This document shows, piece after piece, positions 11,901 to 24,160 of a stretch of 64,000 bases of DNA; the first letter of the stretch is position 1, and every line of letters starts with the position of its first letter. The translations under genes and the position numbers were made by a program. Source of the stretch: Apoderus coryli (taxonomy: Eukaryota > Arthropoda > Insecta > Coleoptera > Attelabidae); NCBI GenBank assembly GCA_911728435.2, contig OU452203.1, forward strand, positions 14,095,651-14,159,650, in the 5' to 3' direction. A model generated the notes under the pieces. It saw only the letters and a list, made by a program, of their open reading frames with translations. It made no database searches and was not told the origin of the DNA.

Positions 11901-14900
11901 ATTGAGGAAAAAGAAATACCAGCCAATACTTTGTTCGCTATAAACAAAGGATATTCTGAGTACTCAAAACTTCGAATTGATGGGTAATTTGCCCATGTCA
12001 CTTGCATGAAGTTGTAGTTAAAGCGGTCAAACTTTTCTTTCGTGATAGTGTCGAAAATACTTTTCATGGCGAATATTTTGACAAACAGTATCATCATATA
12101 CATCCAAATATTCGCTCTCACAAAACTTTCCCCGTCGTTGCTTAAGAGTTAATTGTGTTTGTACTCAATTACAGCTGCTTCGTTTTTCTTTTAAAAAAAC
12201 AAATAACGGAGCTACGAAACGCAGACACAGAAGGACATTGGTGACAATCTACTTGCAGAAGAACCAATACCTACGTCTGTTAACTTGATTTTGAGGTACA
12301 GCCAATCTTCTCAGCGCTACTGAATTTACATTCTCTTCTAAATTCTATAATGACACTTAAGACGAGGAAGGTATAATCGAGAGTTGTTATATATTTGAAG
12401 TTACCCGGACAGATATGTGAGGGAAAATTGAATTATGGCAGAAATTTAATAGAGCGTATACCCGGTAAAAGTGGGGTATGCTGTCATTAAATTATTCAAT
12501 ATAGACGCGGTTAGAGATTTACCACACTGAAACTCAAATATCTCAATCAATGGATTTGAGATATATGATATTTATTGTCCTTGTATTTTTATGAAACTGT
12601 ATAGAGATTCATATTATGATCATAGAGTTCTCCCAGCCGGAGATAAAAATATTGTTACGGTTGTTGTGGTTCGCAAACCCAACAACAAAACTTTTCAGTC
12701 AATCTCGCGTAAACGCAATTAAAACTGGGACGGCGATACCCAATATTCAGTTGAGACAGCCAGACACATCAGCGTACGAAAATTTGTCCCAGTATAAAGG
12801 TTTTCCAACAGGCTATATGGCTACCTTGCCATGATGATGAGAACAGAGAAAGCGTAAATATCACTTTTATAATTAAACATTTAAACTTGGCTTCAGAAAT
12901 GTTTTTTTTCAAATTTATCAACAGACATGATTTGGAACTCAGACTAGTTCCTTCTTCAGTGGCAAATATTCAAATTATGAAAAACTTTCTCTGGGAATGT
13001 TTGCAATCTATTGGTCTATATGGTTTCTATTGGAGTCTGTAAACATACTGTCTTAGTCAACGCATGGTCATTTAAATTTGTATAATATATTGAAGAAACT
13101 TACCATTTTAAGCAAAAAAATATTTTTTATAGTTAGGTAAGGTAGGTAACCTAACTAGCCTAATACAATTTTTGTTTTAATATAATGTAACAAATCTAAA
13201 ACGTGCCGATCTATGTATCTATTTGTAAGTTGTTTATTAACATCGTCTTGGTCAAAGCCTTATTGAAAAGCTTTTAAAAACTTTTTTAACATAGAAATGT
13301 ATTTTTTCTGAATTAGTAAACTTTTGCTGTAACGCCTGAGAGTGATTTGTTTTTATAACTCTTTCTGTGACAGCAGCAGATAGTGCTACAATTTTTAACT
13401 TTTATAAATCTGAAGGTTAATCGAGCATATAAATATATACGAGTGGGAAGAGAAGCACATCAAGGATGGGGACCGAAGCATTCGCTAAGAGACGAAAAGT
13501 TGTTCCGTATGATAATAAAGTGGCGGAAACAAGATGGTATTGGCCAGCCACTTTCAGTGTGTTTGTGTATATGTTATGGATATAGAATATTTTCTCCAAA
13601 TGGCATAAATTTCAGACGCCAGACAAAAAATAAAAGAAATGGGACATCGGGTGATAGGTTGAGTGGAACTCTACTAGGAAATAAGTTGGAAATAGTGGCA
13701 TGACAGTAGCGTATCACGGAGAACAAAATAACGGTTTTTATTTTGTAAATAATCAAACGACAAATAGATGTGCTCTGTTTATATAATGCACCGGATATTA
13801 AATGTTTGTTTCATTTGTTCTTCAACTTTTGTTTTGTCTCAGTTAAGCCCCGGATTAATAGGAATATCTACTCATGACAAAGGTTGTTTTTTCCTGATTA
13901 CACCGCACGTGGTTTGCACATTGAAACTGCGAACTTTCAGCTAGATTATATTCCCGATGTGTGAGAATCAACTATGAGTAAACTAAAAGGAAATCTACTT
14001 ACAGATGTAAGGTGCCATTAAATTTAATTCTTCTTGTACATAAGTCGGCCCTAACTTATCCCTAACGTTTATTTACAGAGTGTGCCAATAGAGATCAATA
14101 TTTTTAAATGAAAATCCAACGAATTTTTTTAACGTTTAAATTGGCAAAATGTTACAACAGGCGCAAACATTTTAAAAAATGTTCTTTTAGTGATTAGCGG
14201 TTTTTTGACTTTTTTAAACCAAAATTTTGAGATGTGTCTTAGGAAATATATTGCCAAGCAGTTTGATTAAAGCTAGTTGTGTCCGGTAAGATACACTGCC
14301 AGAATATACATACGTGTATGCAGGCATTTCTATGTCTCCATCAATATTTGAATGTCTAAAAAATTCCAAATTTGTATCCGTACTTTTTCCAAATTGTTGC
14401 GTTGAGTATAAATTTGTATTTTCTACAATAAGTTGAATTAAATCATTATCGATTTTTTTTTTGTAAATACAGTAATGGTGATAAATCTTTGTCAGGTTCA
14501 GTTAAATTTTCGGCAGCAATAGTCACATAGTCAAAATCGTCATCAGTGCAGCTTTGTTTGTTGATTGCGGTTTTCGTAAGAGAAGTAACAGAACCTGACT
14601 TTCGAATAATACAATACGTCTTCGTTTAGGTGATTGAAATATGTTATCAGATTTAGTAACTTTTACGGGCAAAAGTTCAGTATAACTTCGTCATCTTCAA
14701 CATTTATGTGAAGAACTTCTAGATGCGGCTCCTCTGAACCGAAGAGCACATGAATAGGAAGGCTGCACGCGCATTTCCAAAACTCATCGCACTCATCTTC
14801 GGTATCACTTGAGGTATAGATGGCAAAAGTGCCAATTTTTTTTTATATATTCTGCGGCCTGAGGGATGAAGAACAAATAAATAAATCTATTGTACTTCTT

Positions 14901-17900
14901 GGCAGTTTATCTCAGGATAAACATATATTTCTAAGTCATTTTTGTATAAAGATTTTGTTTCTAATACTTTTAAAATTATATATTTGTTCCTGATGTATAA
15001 TGTATATAGGTATTTAGTATTAAAGATACAAAAAAATACCTTTGATGTTGTAGAATAACGTACATTTACACTCATCTTGTACGTACTAGTACACAAACTT
15101 GATAAATAAAATATCGAAACAAAAAGTAACCAACCAGCACAGTATCATACCGACTAAAGGGATGTATCTAATAGTATACAGTAGGGGTAGAGTTTCCTAT
15201 ACTAATATATAACTTTTTGAATATCATGTATCTGTAGAGATACATCGGAAAGTTTAGGGTTTGCTGAAATTCAACGGCATTTACTTCCATACATTACAAT
15301 AAATACTTCAAAAAGTTGCCTTACATTATGTAACACTTCGGATATAATTTAATGTCATACTTTACTTATTCGATTTCGCAAATGTTCCAGTGACTCAAGC
15401 TGGATAACATAATTTTTTGACCTTAGCCAACCTTATTATTCAACAGTCTGCTATCCTTTAAACATATAAAATAAACCGTTTTGTTTGTACTAAAAAGAAA
15501 ATCAATTTTTAACATTAAAATATTTGTCCAACTAAGGGAGGCATTTTTTAGAAGACACAATAATTTGTAACACTGTTTATTTGATTTAGGCTCCAAAACA
15601 CAAATAAGGCGAGAGTTTTATTAACAAAACTTGACAGCATATCATCGATATAGATATAGAATTTTGACAAGCTATGATTTTGTTGTGGATTTCACACACT
15701 TGACAAAACAACATATATCTCACGACTCCTCTCACCCATTCAGATTTTGGGAGTAGTTCACCCTCGTAGAGTTGGCAGCAGAGATGAAAAAAGCAGTAAA
15801 ATTGTTGCCCCTCAGATCAGAAATCGACACGACTCCATATGATCACATACAAAATTTAAAAATATAATCTTGGCAGTATCTTAACGAAAATATGCTAATG
15901 CAACGCCACTGGTACATGTCCAACATAGATTGGATTTACCGTTATGTTTGCAGTGATTTAGTAGAACATCTGTGGCCCTTGGAATATGCGATTCACTCTA
16001 AAACTCTTTTCGGTTCGATTTTTTAGCACTTAATAATTCAGGAAGTTCTCGTAAACGCATATATTTGTACCTCATGCAGTTTTTACTAGGTGTAATATTT
16101 TAGGTTGACTATTTAAATGGATTTTATTGCACGTTTGTCGGTAATTTTACTTGAATTAGCAACAGCCGCTTCAATGTATGGCTTATTTCATTTTGCCTCG
16201 GATTTTATAGCTAAGTATTGAGTAATGTTTAGCTATGGAAGAATATAACATACGTATTTAGAATAGGTTTTATCAACTCTAGAACACATTGTACTACAAT
16301 ATTATTTCCCTTCTCTTTAAAACGTTATCTCCGCAAGTGATTAATTAATATGTGTGGGACGCAGTCGCGGCGTTCATCGGTATGAGTAGCGGCAAAACTA
16401 GACAGAGGCAGGAGGAGAAACAGCAGCAATATCAGCAACGTTGGTCTTTGGCAGTTACGTGAGATGGATCGAATTTTAATTAGTCTCAACTTTCCCGAAA
16501 ACGTTGGGAATATGCGACAAACTATGTTCCTTTACGACATGGCTTGTCACCTCCTTTCACATTGCGAAAGTTATCCTAGCTATTTCGCTTGCCACCCAGT
16601 TTTCCTATACGAAATAACTTTCCCAGAAAGTTTTTCATATTTCTAAAAGGAAAAATTAAGGTTAATCAAAATGAGGCGACGACGACGTCGAAAAATCGTT
16701 ATTACGACTTTTGCAGACACGCAAAGTTTATAGTCGAAATTGACAAGCGTAAAATAAGAATGTTATTCAACATAAACACAAAGATGTTTCTTTTATGAAA
16801 AGTATTAGTATAAGAATGTTAAAATCAACGCGCTGCTTTTCACAGCCAATTTATAGTCCGGCAACGATATACTAGCCACTCGTGCGACGTTAACAAAATT
16901 GGAAGACATAACATAAATCAAGCTTTTTAATTTACCAAAATGTAATTTTAAAGTACAAGAACAGAATTTAATTTAAACAACCTGTTGAATTTTCTTTTAT
17001 TGTTTATTCATTCCTAAATAGCTACATGTGACAGGTCAGACCAAGTTATTTCTGTTTGTTTCCGTGTTTATATGATGATTACTTATAATAGGGGAAATAT
17101 TCACACATACTATAATATGTGTTTTCTAAATTTTCCAAAAACCAAAACGATAGCCCAATAAACTCTAATTGCACCGATCAAATTTTTTGACATTATTTGG
17201 TAATCCATTTCCCACAAAAGTGCCTGATATTTTGATATGCGATTTTTAGCTTTTTAGTCCTTTATTCTTTTGATTTTCTGCCGAAGCCCAGACAACTTCT
17301 ATCACTTCATTTAATGACTTACAGTGAAGTGAAAGCTTTGCTAATTTGCATTGTTACAAATAATTTTATGCAGTTAATATTTTCTTCAATTTTACTGACC
17401 ATACGAATTTAATTATACAGTCCACAAATTTCGAACCAGCCCATCAACAATCACATGAAAAGAGTTTATAAAGTGCTTAAAAACTTCAAAAGAAAAAGAT
17501 TCCTAGTCTCATTCAAAATAGGGAAAAAAAATAGTTATTTGCTTGAAGTCTACAATAAAAATTATTATTTTTTATTTAGAAATATAGCTTTTTGACCAAT
17601 AGTGTTACGAAAAGGGTAAATCATAAAAAGGTCACCAAAATATTACTTTTAAACTTAAATATACAGAGCTATTCGTGCAGCGAGGACAGCAGTTTATTTT
17701 GCTTCTAAAATGACCCAAAACACGTATTTCCGGTGAAAATATATTTTTTTTTTGTGAAACTAATAGTTTCTCCATATGCAAAGACATAATATTGCATGCA
17801 GAGCTAAATAAACAGGAACGAAATGTTTAGAAAGTTTAAGAACTTTGTCTCAATTCCGACAATATTTGCTAAACAATTTCGCTGTATCTGAAGTTGTAAA

Positions 17901-19739
17901 ATTTCTAAATTTGATGCAAATCAAGTGACTGATTTTCCTTTAAGGAACAACTTCGTGAAATCTACCGCATTGAAGATAAATCTGAAATTAATTCGATTAA
18001 AGGGAATACACTGCGTGTTTTTCAACATAAAAAACGAAGTGTGAATAATGTATAATTTATAAGCGAGTCTTTTTTGCTTTAAATGGACTATAGACCGGCT
18101 TTTGTGTTGGATGAAAAGAAAAGAATGATGAAACCCATATTTTACGGAGCACCAACAAAGTGTATCTATTAAATGAGACTATACAATAACAATAAACCTA
18201 TCAACCTTTTTTTTATGTTTAAGCGAATACAAATATTTATTTCAGTTGCACACCCTGTATAGTGAGAGGCAACCAATTTTGCTTTGAAAAGGAAAATTGA
18301 AACTGCGTTTTTGTATGGCGCTTGGCATTGAATACTAGTTTATTAGTCTGATTAGATATTTCATTGCTTGTGAAATATGCAGACGAAGAATGTAAAGGTT
18401 TTATTTATTTTTTATTGAGAGTTTTATTTGATTTCCTATATTGCTTACATGGAAATGGAATTTCTCAAACTTAGTGAAGTGAGTTTATGAATATTATCGG
18501 GAAATTGTACTTACGGGGGAAATTTAATTATGATTCGCACTGAGCACAATTAAATGTCTTACACAACTTACGAGCATGGAAACCACTCATCAAAATCTCG
18601 CGCACATGAGAGCGATTAATTGCTAAAAACGTTTTTAATAAGTTTCATTAGCGCTTTTTCCAAGTTACATGGGAAATTTAACTACAATTCCCAACAGCTT
18701 TTATACAAAGTAAGGCCGCAGGAAGACGGAGTTTGCGGTGCTTTTTCAGAACTGTCAGTTGCTCGCCTTTGGCGCATGTGCCCTTTATTTGTATTATTAT
18801 AAAAGGATTAATCTTGGTGTTGTATAGCCACACCTCGTATGTTTTTAAATCGGTTGTATAATTTTTTATTTGTATGTCCAAATGGAAATAAGGATCAGTT
18901 TTTTTTAAACTATGGAACACTACGCTCAAAGGTTTATACAATGAACCACATTGTTAAATTTGAATGGCGACAGCATTAAGTGTTGCCCACTTAAAACTTG
19001 ACATTCCTGTGAATAATTTCTACTCAAGTGCCATTACAACATACCATTTATTTCCAATTATGGAAATGTAAGAAAATATTTATTGGAATTATTTCAACAT
19101 TGACCTTAAAGTCAATGGTTTTACTGCATAAGGCTGATTGTTTCACCAGAGTTCTTGAAGCGTGACTCGAATGTTAAGATACTTTAGCGTTACATTTTCC
19201 TTAATTTACGATGCTCTAAAAATTTAAAATTAAAACATGATTTTCACTACATTATTATTACACGGGCTGCATAAGGACGCGCGACGGACTAAAGGCACAC
19301 GAACCGTGCCTGAAACAGATTAAAATTTAGATTAACCTTTTTAAGCGTATTTCGTAGAAGTTTTTTTTTTCTGTTTAAAATAATACGCTTTTTTGGGTTG
19401 CGGATGTTGAAACGCTGAAAATAATTGGCTTCATTTACATGATGATGGGTTAATTATAGAACCTATTCTGCAACTATCTTGTACTTTGTTTAATTAACGT
19501 ACACAGCTTTAGTTTACTCATAGCTAGCCGATTAATTTGTCTAATTAGCCAAATATAATATTGGACCTAGTTTGTTCCAAATACATAACAATCGACGTCG
19601 TAGTTATTAGCCTAAAAATTGTAGAATATTGTGCTTTTTCTGGATAAGGTTCTTTTGACAAAAGTCCCTGATTTCACTCTGGCCTTACGAGCTTTTTGTG
19701 AAATATCCCCGTATTTTTATACCACCCAATCCAACAACC
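11901..19739. other. Long stretch with no recognisable gene
   Basis: Almost 8 kb of AT-rich DNA. Open frames (up to 106 codons at 13383-13703 on the + strand) carry no recognisable motif and overlap frames on the other strand. A richer patch at about 16350-16460 contains CAG-type triplets, but its frame closes quickly. Isolated ends resembling Tc1/mariner elements (ACACCCTGTATA near 18248) have no clear partner. Confidence 0.5.
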
Positions 19740-19866
19740 CACCGTTAACCTGTGGAGTTCATAACACATAATTTTATGTTAGCTGAACAGACAATTTTGG
19801 TCAGTAGACTAAAATTGAACTGGAACTCGCCCAATTAAAAAAATAGAGACCTTTATTATTATTATA
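19740..19866 (+). repeat. LINE 3' end, family shared with 10.8 kb
   Basis: Ends AGAGACCTTTATTATTATTA after GAACTGGAACTCGCCC, matching the copy near 10850. It is the 3' tail of a LINE insertion on the + strand. The coding part is absent or unrecognisable. Confidence 0.5.
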
Positions 19867-19950
19867 CGTCACTGACTGTAATTTAATTTCGATATTGTCT
19901 TAAAATAAAGCAACTAAAACCACAACTTTTTTTATGTCTTGTACAAAAAC
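19866..19950. repeat. Direct repeat, copy 1 (partner at 22545-22630)
   Basis: CACTGACTGTA, ATAAAGCAACTAAAA and TCTTGTAC occur in the same order and with similar spacing here and at 22545-22630. Each copy lies upstream of an AACTGTTGA word (19949 and 22801). It is a shared repeat of unknown family. Confidence 0.6.
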
Positions 19951-20479
19951 TGTTGAGCATGACCACCTGTAGGCTGTAGTATGTGTGTAGTGACGAACTA
20001 AAAGATCCGATAGCTCTTTCCAGTTTTTCAAGCGACCATGGTTTGATCTAATCCATAATAGCGGCTTTCCCGAAAATAAATCTAAAGCAGAGTCAAAAAC
20101 TTCGGTTTCCGAGACGTTACGGGCTGTCGATAATTAATTGACTCGTTCCAAAAAGGAGTAGACAGACATATCCATAATATCTCCCGTAAATTTAAGGTTC
20201 TATTTAAAAACTGGATGACCCCGAGATGAAGCATGTGAATTTTGAGATTGATGGGACGCGGCGCACGGGTCTTTCTTATTGGCGATTAAGGATTGTATAA
20301 ATGAATAGTTACAGTGAGTGAGTATGTGACAAGGGTGGTTTGTTGGTTAGTGATCTTGGGAGTAATGATAATTTGTATGTACTAAACTATTGTTTTTTGC
20401 TTATTTCAAATATTGTTAATGTTAAGACAGACTCTTGTAATATAATTTTGTTTCTGTATACAATAAAGATTTGAATTGG

Positions 20480-20850
20480 ATTGCATCTTTTCATTGTATT
20501 CTATACTCGCAATTGTTTTGTATTTTCACAGCGTACACCAGATTACGATATTTATGTCTAAGAGTATAACAGCAATTTCGAATTGACAGTTGCAACTTTA
20601 TAAGCTCTAAAACAGGCATTTATCATTCCATTATATTCTATAGTAACAATTGTTTTGTATCCTCACGACTAACACCAGATAACGATATTTATGTCACAAA
20701 AGCAAAACAGCGATTTCGAATTGACAGTTGTGTCTAATACCTAATATTTTAATGCAACTTTAGAAGCTCCAAAACATGCATTTATCTTTCTATTATATTC
20801 TATACTGGCAATTGTTTTGTATCCTTTCGGCTAACACCAGAATACATGCA
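20480..20850 (+). repeat. Tandem repeat, three units of about 137-162 bp
   Basis: Unit spacing measured from CAATTGTTTTGTAT is 137 and then 162 bases. The longer unit carries about 25 extra bases near 20728-20752. This is the left end of the foldback-like element. Confidence 0.75.
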
Positions 20851-21550
20851 CAAACGCATAATAATAGAAGAGACATTCCACAAAACGACGACAAAGTTTC
20901 CATTCCGGTTATTAATTAAGGTTATGTATGTTTATTTGCCATAATGAAAGTCGTGTCGAGCACGTAAAACAAGAGCGGCAACGCCAGCGCCACCGCCATT
21001 TCGGCATTTAAACTTCGGTGAAAAGTTTAATTTTACGACCACTTAAATAAGCACTTTAGATACACTGATAATACCCACCAAATGATAGTAGTTAAAGTAT
21101 AATAAAGTGATTTAGTTTTAGTTGATGTAGATACAAGCGTGCACCGGCAAGGATCTGCCGATAAAAGTATTCGAAAGTAGAATATTTCCTTTGGAGTTGT
21201 GTAGTTAAATGAGATTGACCCAATTTTTCGTACGCCGATTTAATATAGATAATTTGGTAAAAATAGCTTTTCTATGGAACTATTTTTAGCGCGATAATTT
21301 GAATTTTATTTTGGAGATAAACATTTTTAAATATTCAAATGTTATTGATAATATTTTATTCTTTTGGTTATTTATATGAAATCTTATAGATAGAGATTGA
21401 GGCGGAATTGGATGGAAACTGTACCCCCCATCGGGGACCTATCAGGTTATGGGGGCAATTGGGGCGGGTATCATAGACATAACGATAACCTGATATGGTT
21501 GCCAGGCCACTGGACCATCGAGGACAATGAGAAATCTAAAATCGACCACA

Positions 21551-22290
21551 AGAGATATTGGACATACAGGATTACTTGTAAGTAGACCTGAATATTTCAG
21601 GCCGTGATAGCCGGAGTCATATGAAGGCAATTTGAGTATATAGTACCCTCGTCCAAAGCGGACTCGTTTGGAGATATTCGAATTTTTAAGATTTTTTGGG
21701 AAAGTGTCACCTTGAAGTTGAATATTTATAATATTTTTTTAATTTGGTCTCGTTTTGAGGATGTTTTGGTGTCTTTTTGTTAAAAATAAGACACTTAATT
21801 AAAAGAAAATTTTTAATTTTAAAAAGTACAAGAAATCTGGTAATTACTGTAGCGGGAGCCCTTTAAATCTACATTAAATGTAAAATATTAACACTTTTAT
21901 TTAAATCGACGGTTTGTCAAAAATATTCACATACATTTTTTGGTACAGGTTCAAAAAATATCTACGTGTTTTTAGCTATCCAAAAAGATTAAATAGTTGG
22001 CTCCAGAATTACCAGATTTCTTGTACTTTAAATTTTACTTTTAATTAAGTGTCTTATTTTTTACAAAAAAACACCAATCTATCTTCAAAACGAGACCAAA
22101 TTTAAAAAAATATTATAAATATTAGACTTCAAGACGACACTTTCCCAAAAAATCTTAAAAATTAGAATATTTCGAAAAGGGTCCACTTTGGAACAGGGTA
22201 CTATATAGTCAAATTGGCTTCTTATGACTACTGGTATCACGTCTTAAAATATTCAGGTCAACTTACAAGTAACCCGGCAATATTTAAGGG
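21551..22290. repeat. Large imperfect palindrome, arms about 290 bp
   Basis: The left arm (21551-21847) and right arm (about 21996-22290) are reverse complements with scattered mismatches. Markers are TTACTTGTAAGT, GACCTGAATATTT, CTATATAGTAC or its relative, CGAGACCAAATT, TTAATTAAGTGTCTTATTTT and ACCAGATTTCTTGTACTT. The loop is about 150 bases. It is most likely a non-autonomous element of the foldback/MITE kind. No frame is open across it. Confidence 0.8.
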
Positions 22291-22544
22291 GGATATTTCT
22301 GAGGTCATTTTATGAAAAAAAAAGTTCCCATAAACATATGTTCGGAAATGCATTTTTTTCAAGATACAAGGTTTTAAAGTTTTTTTTTGTAATTAAGTCA
22401 AATATCGCTTTACTAATTTATTTGAAATTTGGCAGTGTTGTTGCTACAAATAGGTAGCTTATATGGCCCTACTAAGATCAAAATTATTAACTCCAGTGGC
22501 GTTGGAGGGGCAACTTAATAAAAATTATTGACAACAAAAATCTA

Positions 22545-22630
22545 CGCCACTGACTGTACTTTATTTGGATACTGTATTGAGATAAAGCAACTAAAAGTAC
22601 AAAATTTTTATCTCTTGTACTTTTTCCATA
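22545..22630. repeat. Direct repeat, copy 2 (partner at 19866-19950)
   Basis: Same word order as copy 1: CACTGACTGTACTT, GAGATAAAGCAACTAAAA, TCTCTTGTAC. It lies 200 bases before a transposase fragment, which suggests that it belongs to that element's sequence. Confidence 0.6.
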
Positions 22631-22836
22631 TGTTACGTAGTTTACGAGATAAAGAGATAAAAATTTAAAACATTTTTCAACATACTAAGAACATTTGCAA
22701 ATAATTCAACTGAACATACCATTGACATTTCAAAGCAAGATAAAAATAAATAAATAAATGAATAATATTAACATTTATACCTAATACAAAAAATTACAAA
22801 AACTGTTGAATGTGCCTACTTAGTTAGACCCGTAAT

Positions 22837-23010
22837 ATGCCAGGAAGACTTACCGGAGAGGTATATCGCGACTTTCTGGAACACACATTTCCTGGATTTC
22901 TGGAAAACGTACAATTGGCAATAAGAAATGCACCAGCGCATTTTAGTCAGGCAATCAGCAGAAACATACGGAAATTGTTGATTTGCTTGGCGCCCAACAT
23001 TTCGAATTAA
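22837..23010 (+). pseudogene. Tc1/mariner-superfamily transposase fragment
   Basis: The frame reads MPGRLTGEVYRDFLEHTFPG, FLENVQLAIR, then NAPAHFSQAI. In the large insect Tc1/mariner-related transposases, 'LPGRLTG..Y..FLE..LP.LLE.VPL..R' leads into the 'MWF.HDGAPAHFS' catalytic block. The second catalytic aspartate (HDG) has been lost by a small deletion between R and NAPAHFS. The piece is 57 codons long and ends in a stop. It is a dead fragment. Confidence 0.75.
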
Positions 23011-23329
23011 TAATCTTCCAGTGCTTACTATTTTTTTATATTTTGTTTGACCTTTTATTTAGGCTCGTTCAACATTGATATATTTTATTTAAAACAAATT
23101 AATTTGAGTGGCGTACATCTTTGTTTTCTCTGCCACTTTCTCAGTGTTATTTTTGTAAATTTACTTTTACTTATATATTTAGAGTATGCGTATTCACAAT
23201 ACAGTTCATTCCTACATTCATACCTCCATATTTTGAACTTTTTTGCAGTTAATGACTTTTTTTTAAGTTGGAATACTTTGATGTTATTAGTGTTTAAAAA
23301 ATTCCTTTTCTTTCTCGCTTAGGAATATT

Positions 23330-23735
23330 GCTAATTCGGCAAAAACCAATTTGGATAGGGTTCAAACTCGTTTGATGATAATACAGTTTCCGCCACAAGA
23401 AAGAGTGCGGGATCGAGTCAATAGCTCTACGAAAGTCAATGAATGCAATAAAAATTGTTCTGGTTCGATATCGCTAAATAAAGACTGAAAATGTTATCCT
23501 CACAACTCCTATCCTTCCTGAAGCCGGACTGCGACTCAGGAATTAATTTCAAACACGATTTGGGTAAAAACCATGACACCACAGTTCGCCAGTGCTGTAG
23601 CGCAAAAGTTATTAAAATCATTTCTATGATCCTTTTTGTGAACCATTGAGAAAAGTACCTAGCACCACTCAGAAGGGGACAAACTGAGACCTGATTATCT
23701 GCGAGAAGAGCGAACACAAATATAAAAGCTAATAT
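23330..23735 (-). pseudogene. LINE reverse transcriptase remnant (I/R1-type or related)
   Basis: The reverse strand reads KRIIEMILITFALQHW, then LIPESQSGFRKDRSCEDNIF, and after one frameshift FIAFIDFRRAIDSIPHSFLW followed by RKL. These are the block before motif A ('LLPE.Q.GFRKGRSC.DN'), and motif A itself ('AFIDF..AFDS.PH..LW.KL') with its catalytic aspartate kept. About 125 residues remain, and motifs B and YADD are absent. The wording at motif A differs from the jockey pieces elsewhere in the window, so it is probably a different LINE clade. Confidence 0.8.
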
Positions 23736-23899
23736 TCAGGGAGATTTTTAATAAATAAAGACCGTTGATCCTGAGAACCTAAGAACAAATCACACAGTTG
23801 CATATTATTATAATCGTATTTTTTTCTTTGACAATAGTGCTTTGCAATTCTTACGGTTACTTAATTCGAGAAATGCGAGTGCTTAAAAGCTTTAAGTGA

Positions 23900-24160
23900 G
23901 TTACGCCAATAATGGAAAGAGCTTTAAAAGTTGCATTAAAAGCTATTAGATACAACTGACAATTTGAAATTGCTGTTATGTTTTCGAGATAAATATCGTA
24001 ATCTGGTGTTAGCTGTGAGGATACAAAACAATTGTGAGTATAAAATATAATGGAAAGATAAATGCATATTTAAGAGCTTCTAAAGTTGCAATAAAATATT
24101 AGCTATTATACACCACTGACAACTCGTAATTTTATGGCATCAATATACTATAATCTGAGA
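23900..24160 (-). repeat. Inverted copy of the 20.5-kb tandem repeat
   Basis: Reverse-complement matches include the GTTTTGTATCCTCAC and GCTAACACCAGAT words. About two units are present, the second partial. Confidence 0.75.

Larger units (their letters stand above)
20470..24160. mobile_element. Foldback-like composite element with inverted tandem-repeat ends
   Basis: The left end (20470-20850) holds about three tandem units. CAATTGTTTTGTAT recurs at about 20510, 20647 and 20809, and each unit also carries CACCAGAT..CGATATTTATGTC and TTTCGAATTGACAGTTG. The right end (about 23900-24160) holds about two units of the same repeat in reverse complement (ATACAAAACAATTG, AAATATCGTAATCTGGTGTTAGC). 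The two ends face each other across 3 kb. Inside lie a near-palindrome (21551-22290), a repeat copy (22545-22630), a Tc1/mariner-type transposase piece (22837-23010) and a LINE reverse transcriptase piece (23330-23735). Foldback/Galileo-type transposons have this end structure, but no transposase of that type is present. Confidence 0.6.

Noticed and set aside
13383..13703. 106-codon open frame on the + strand
   Set aside because: No motif, biased basic composition, and two competing frames on the other strand; looks like chance.
16350..16460. CAG-rich stretch as a glutamine-rich exon
   Set aside because: The frame closes at once after the repeat, and no splice sites were seen at suitable places.
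21397..21585. 62-codon frame rich in G and W
   Set aside because: The frame runs into the left arm of the large palindrome; it has no domain and no splice sites. The richer GC content is more likely a repeat remnant.
23047..23322. 91-codon membrane-like frame
   Set aside because: Hydrophobicity follows from the T-rich strand; it lies between two transposon fragments and has no recognisable family.
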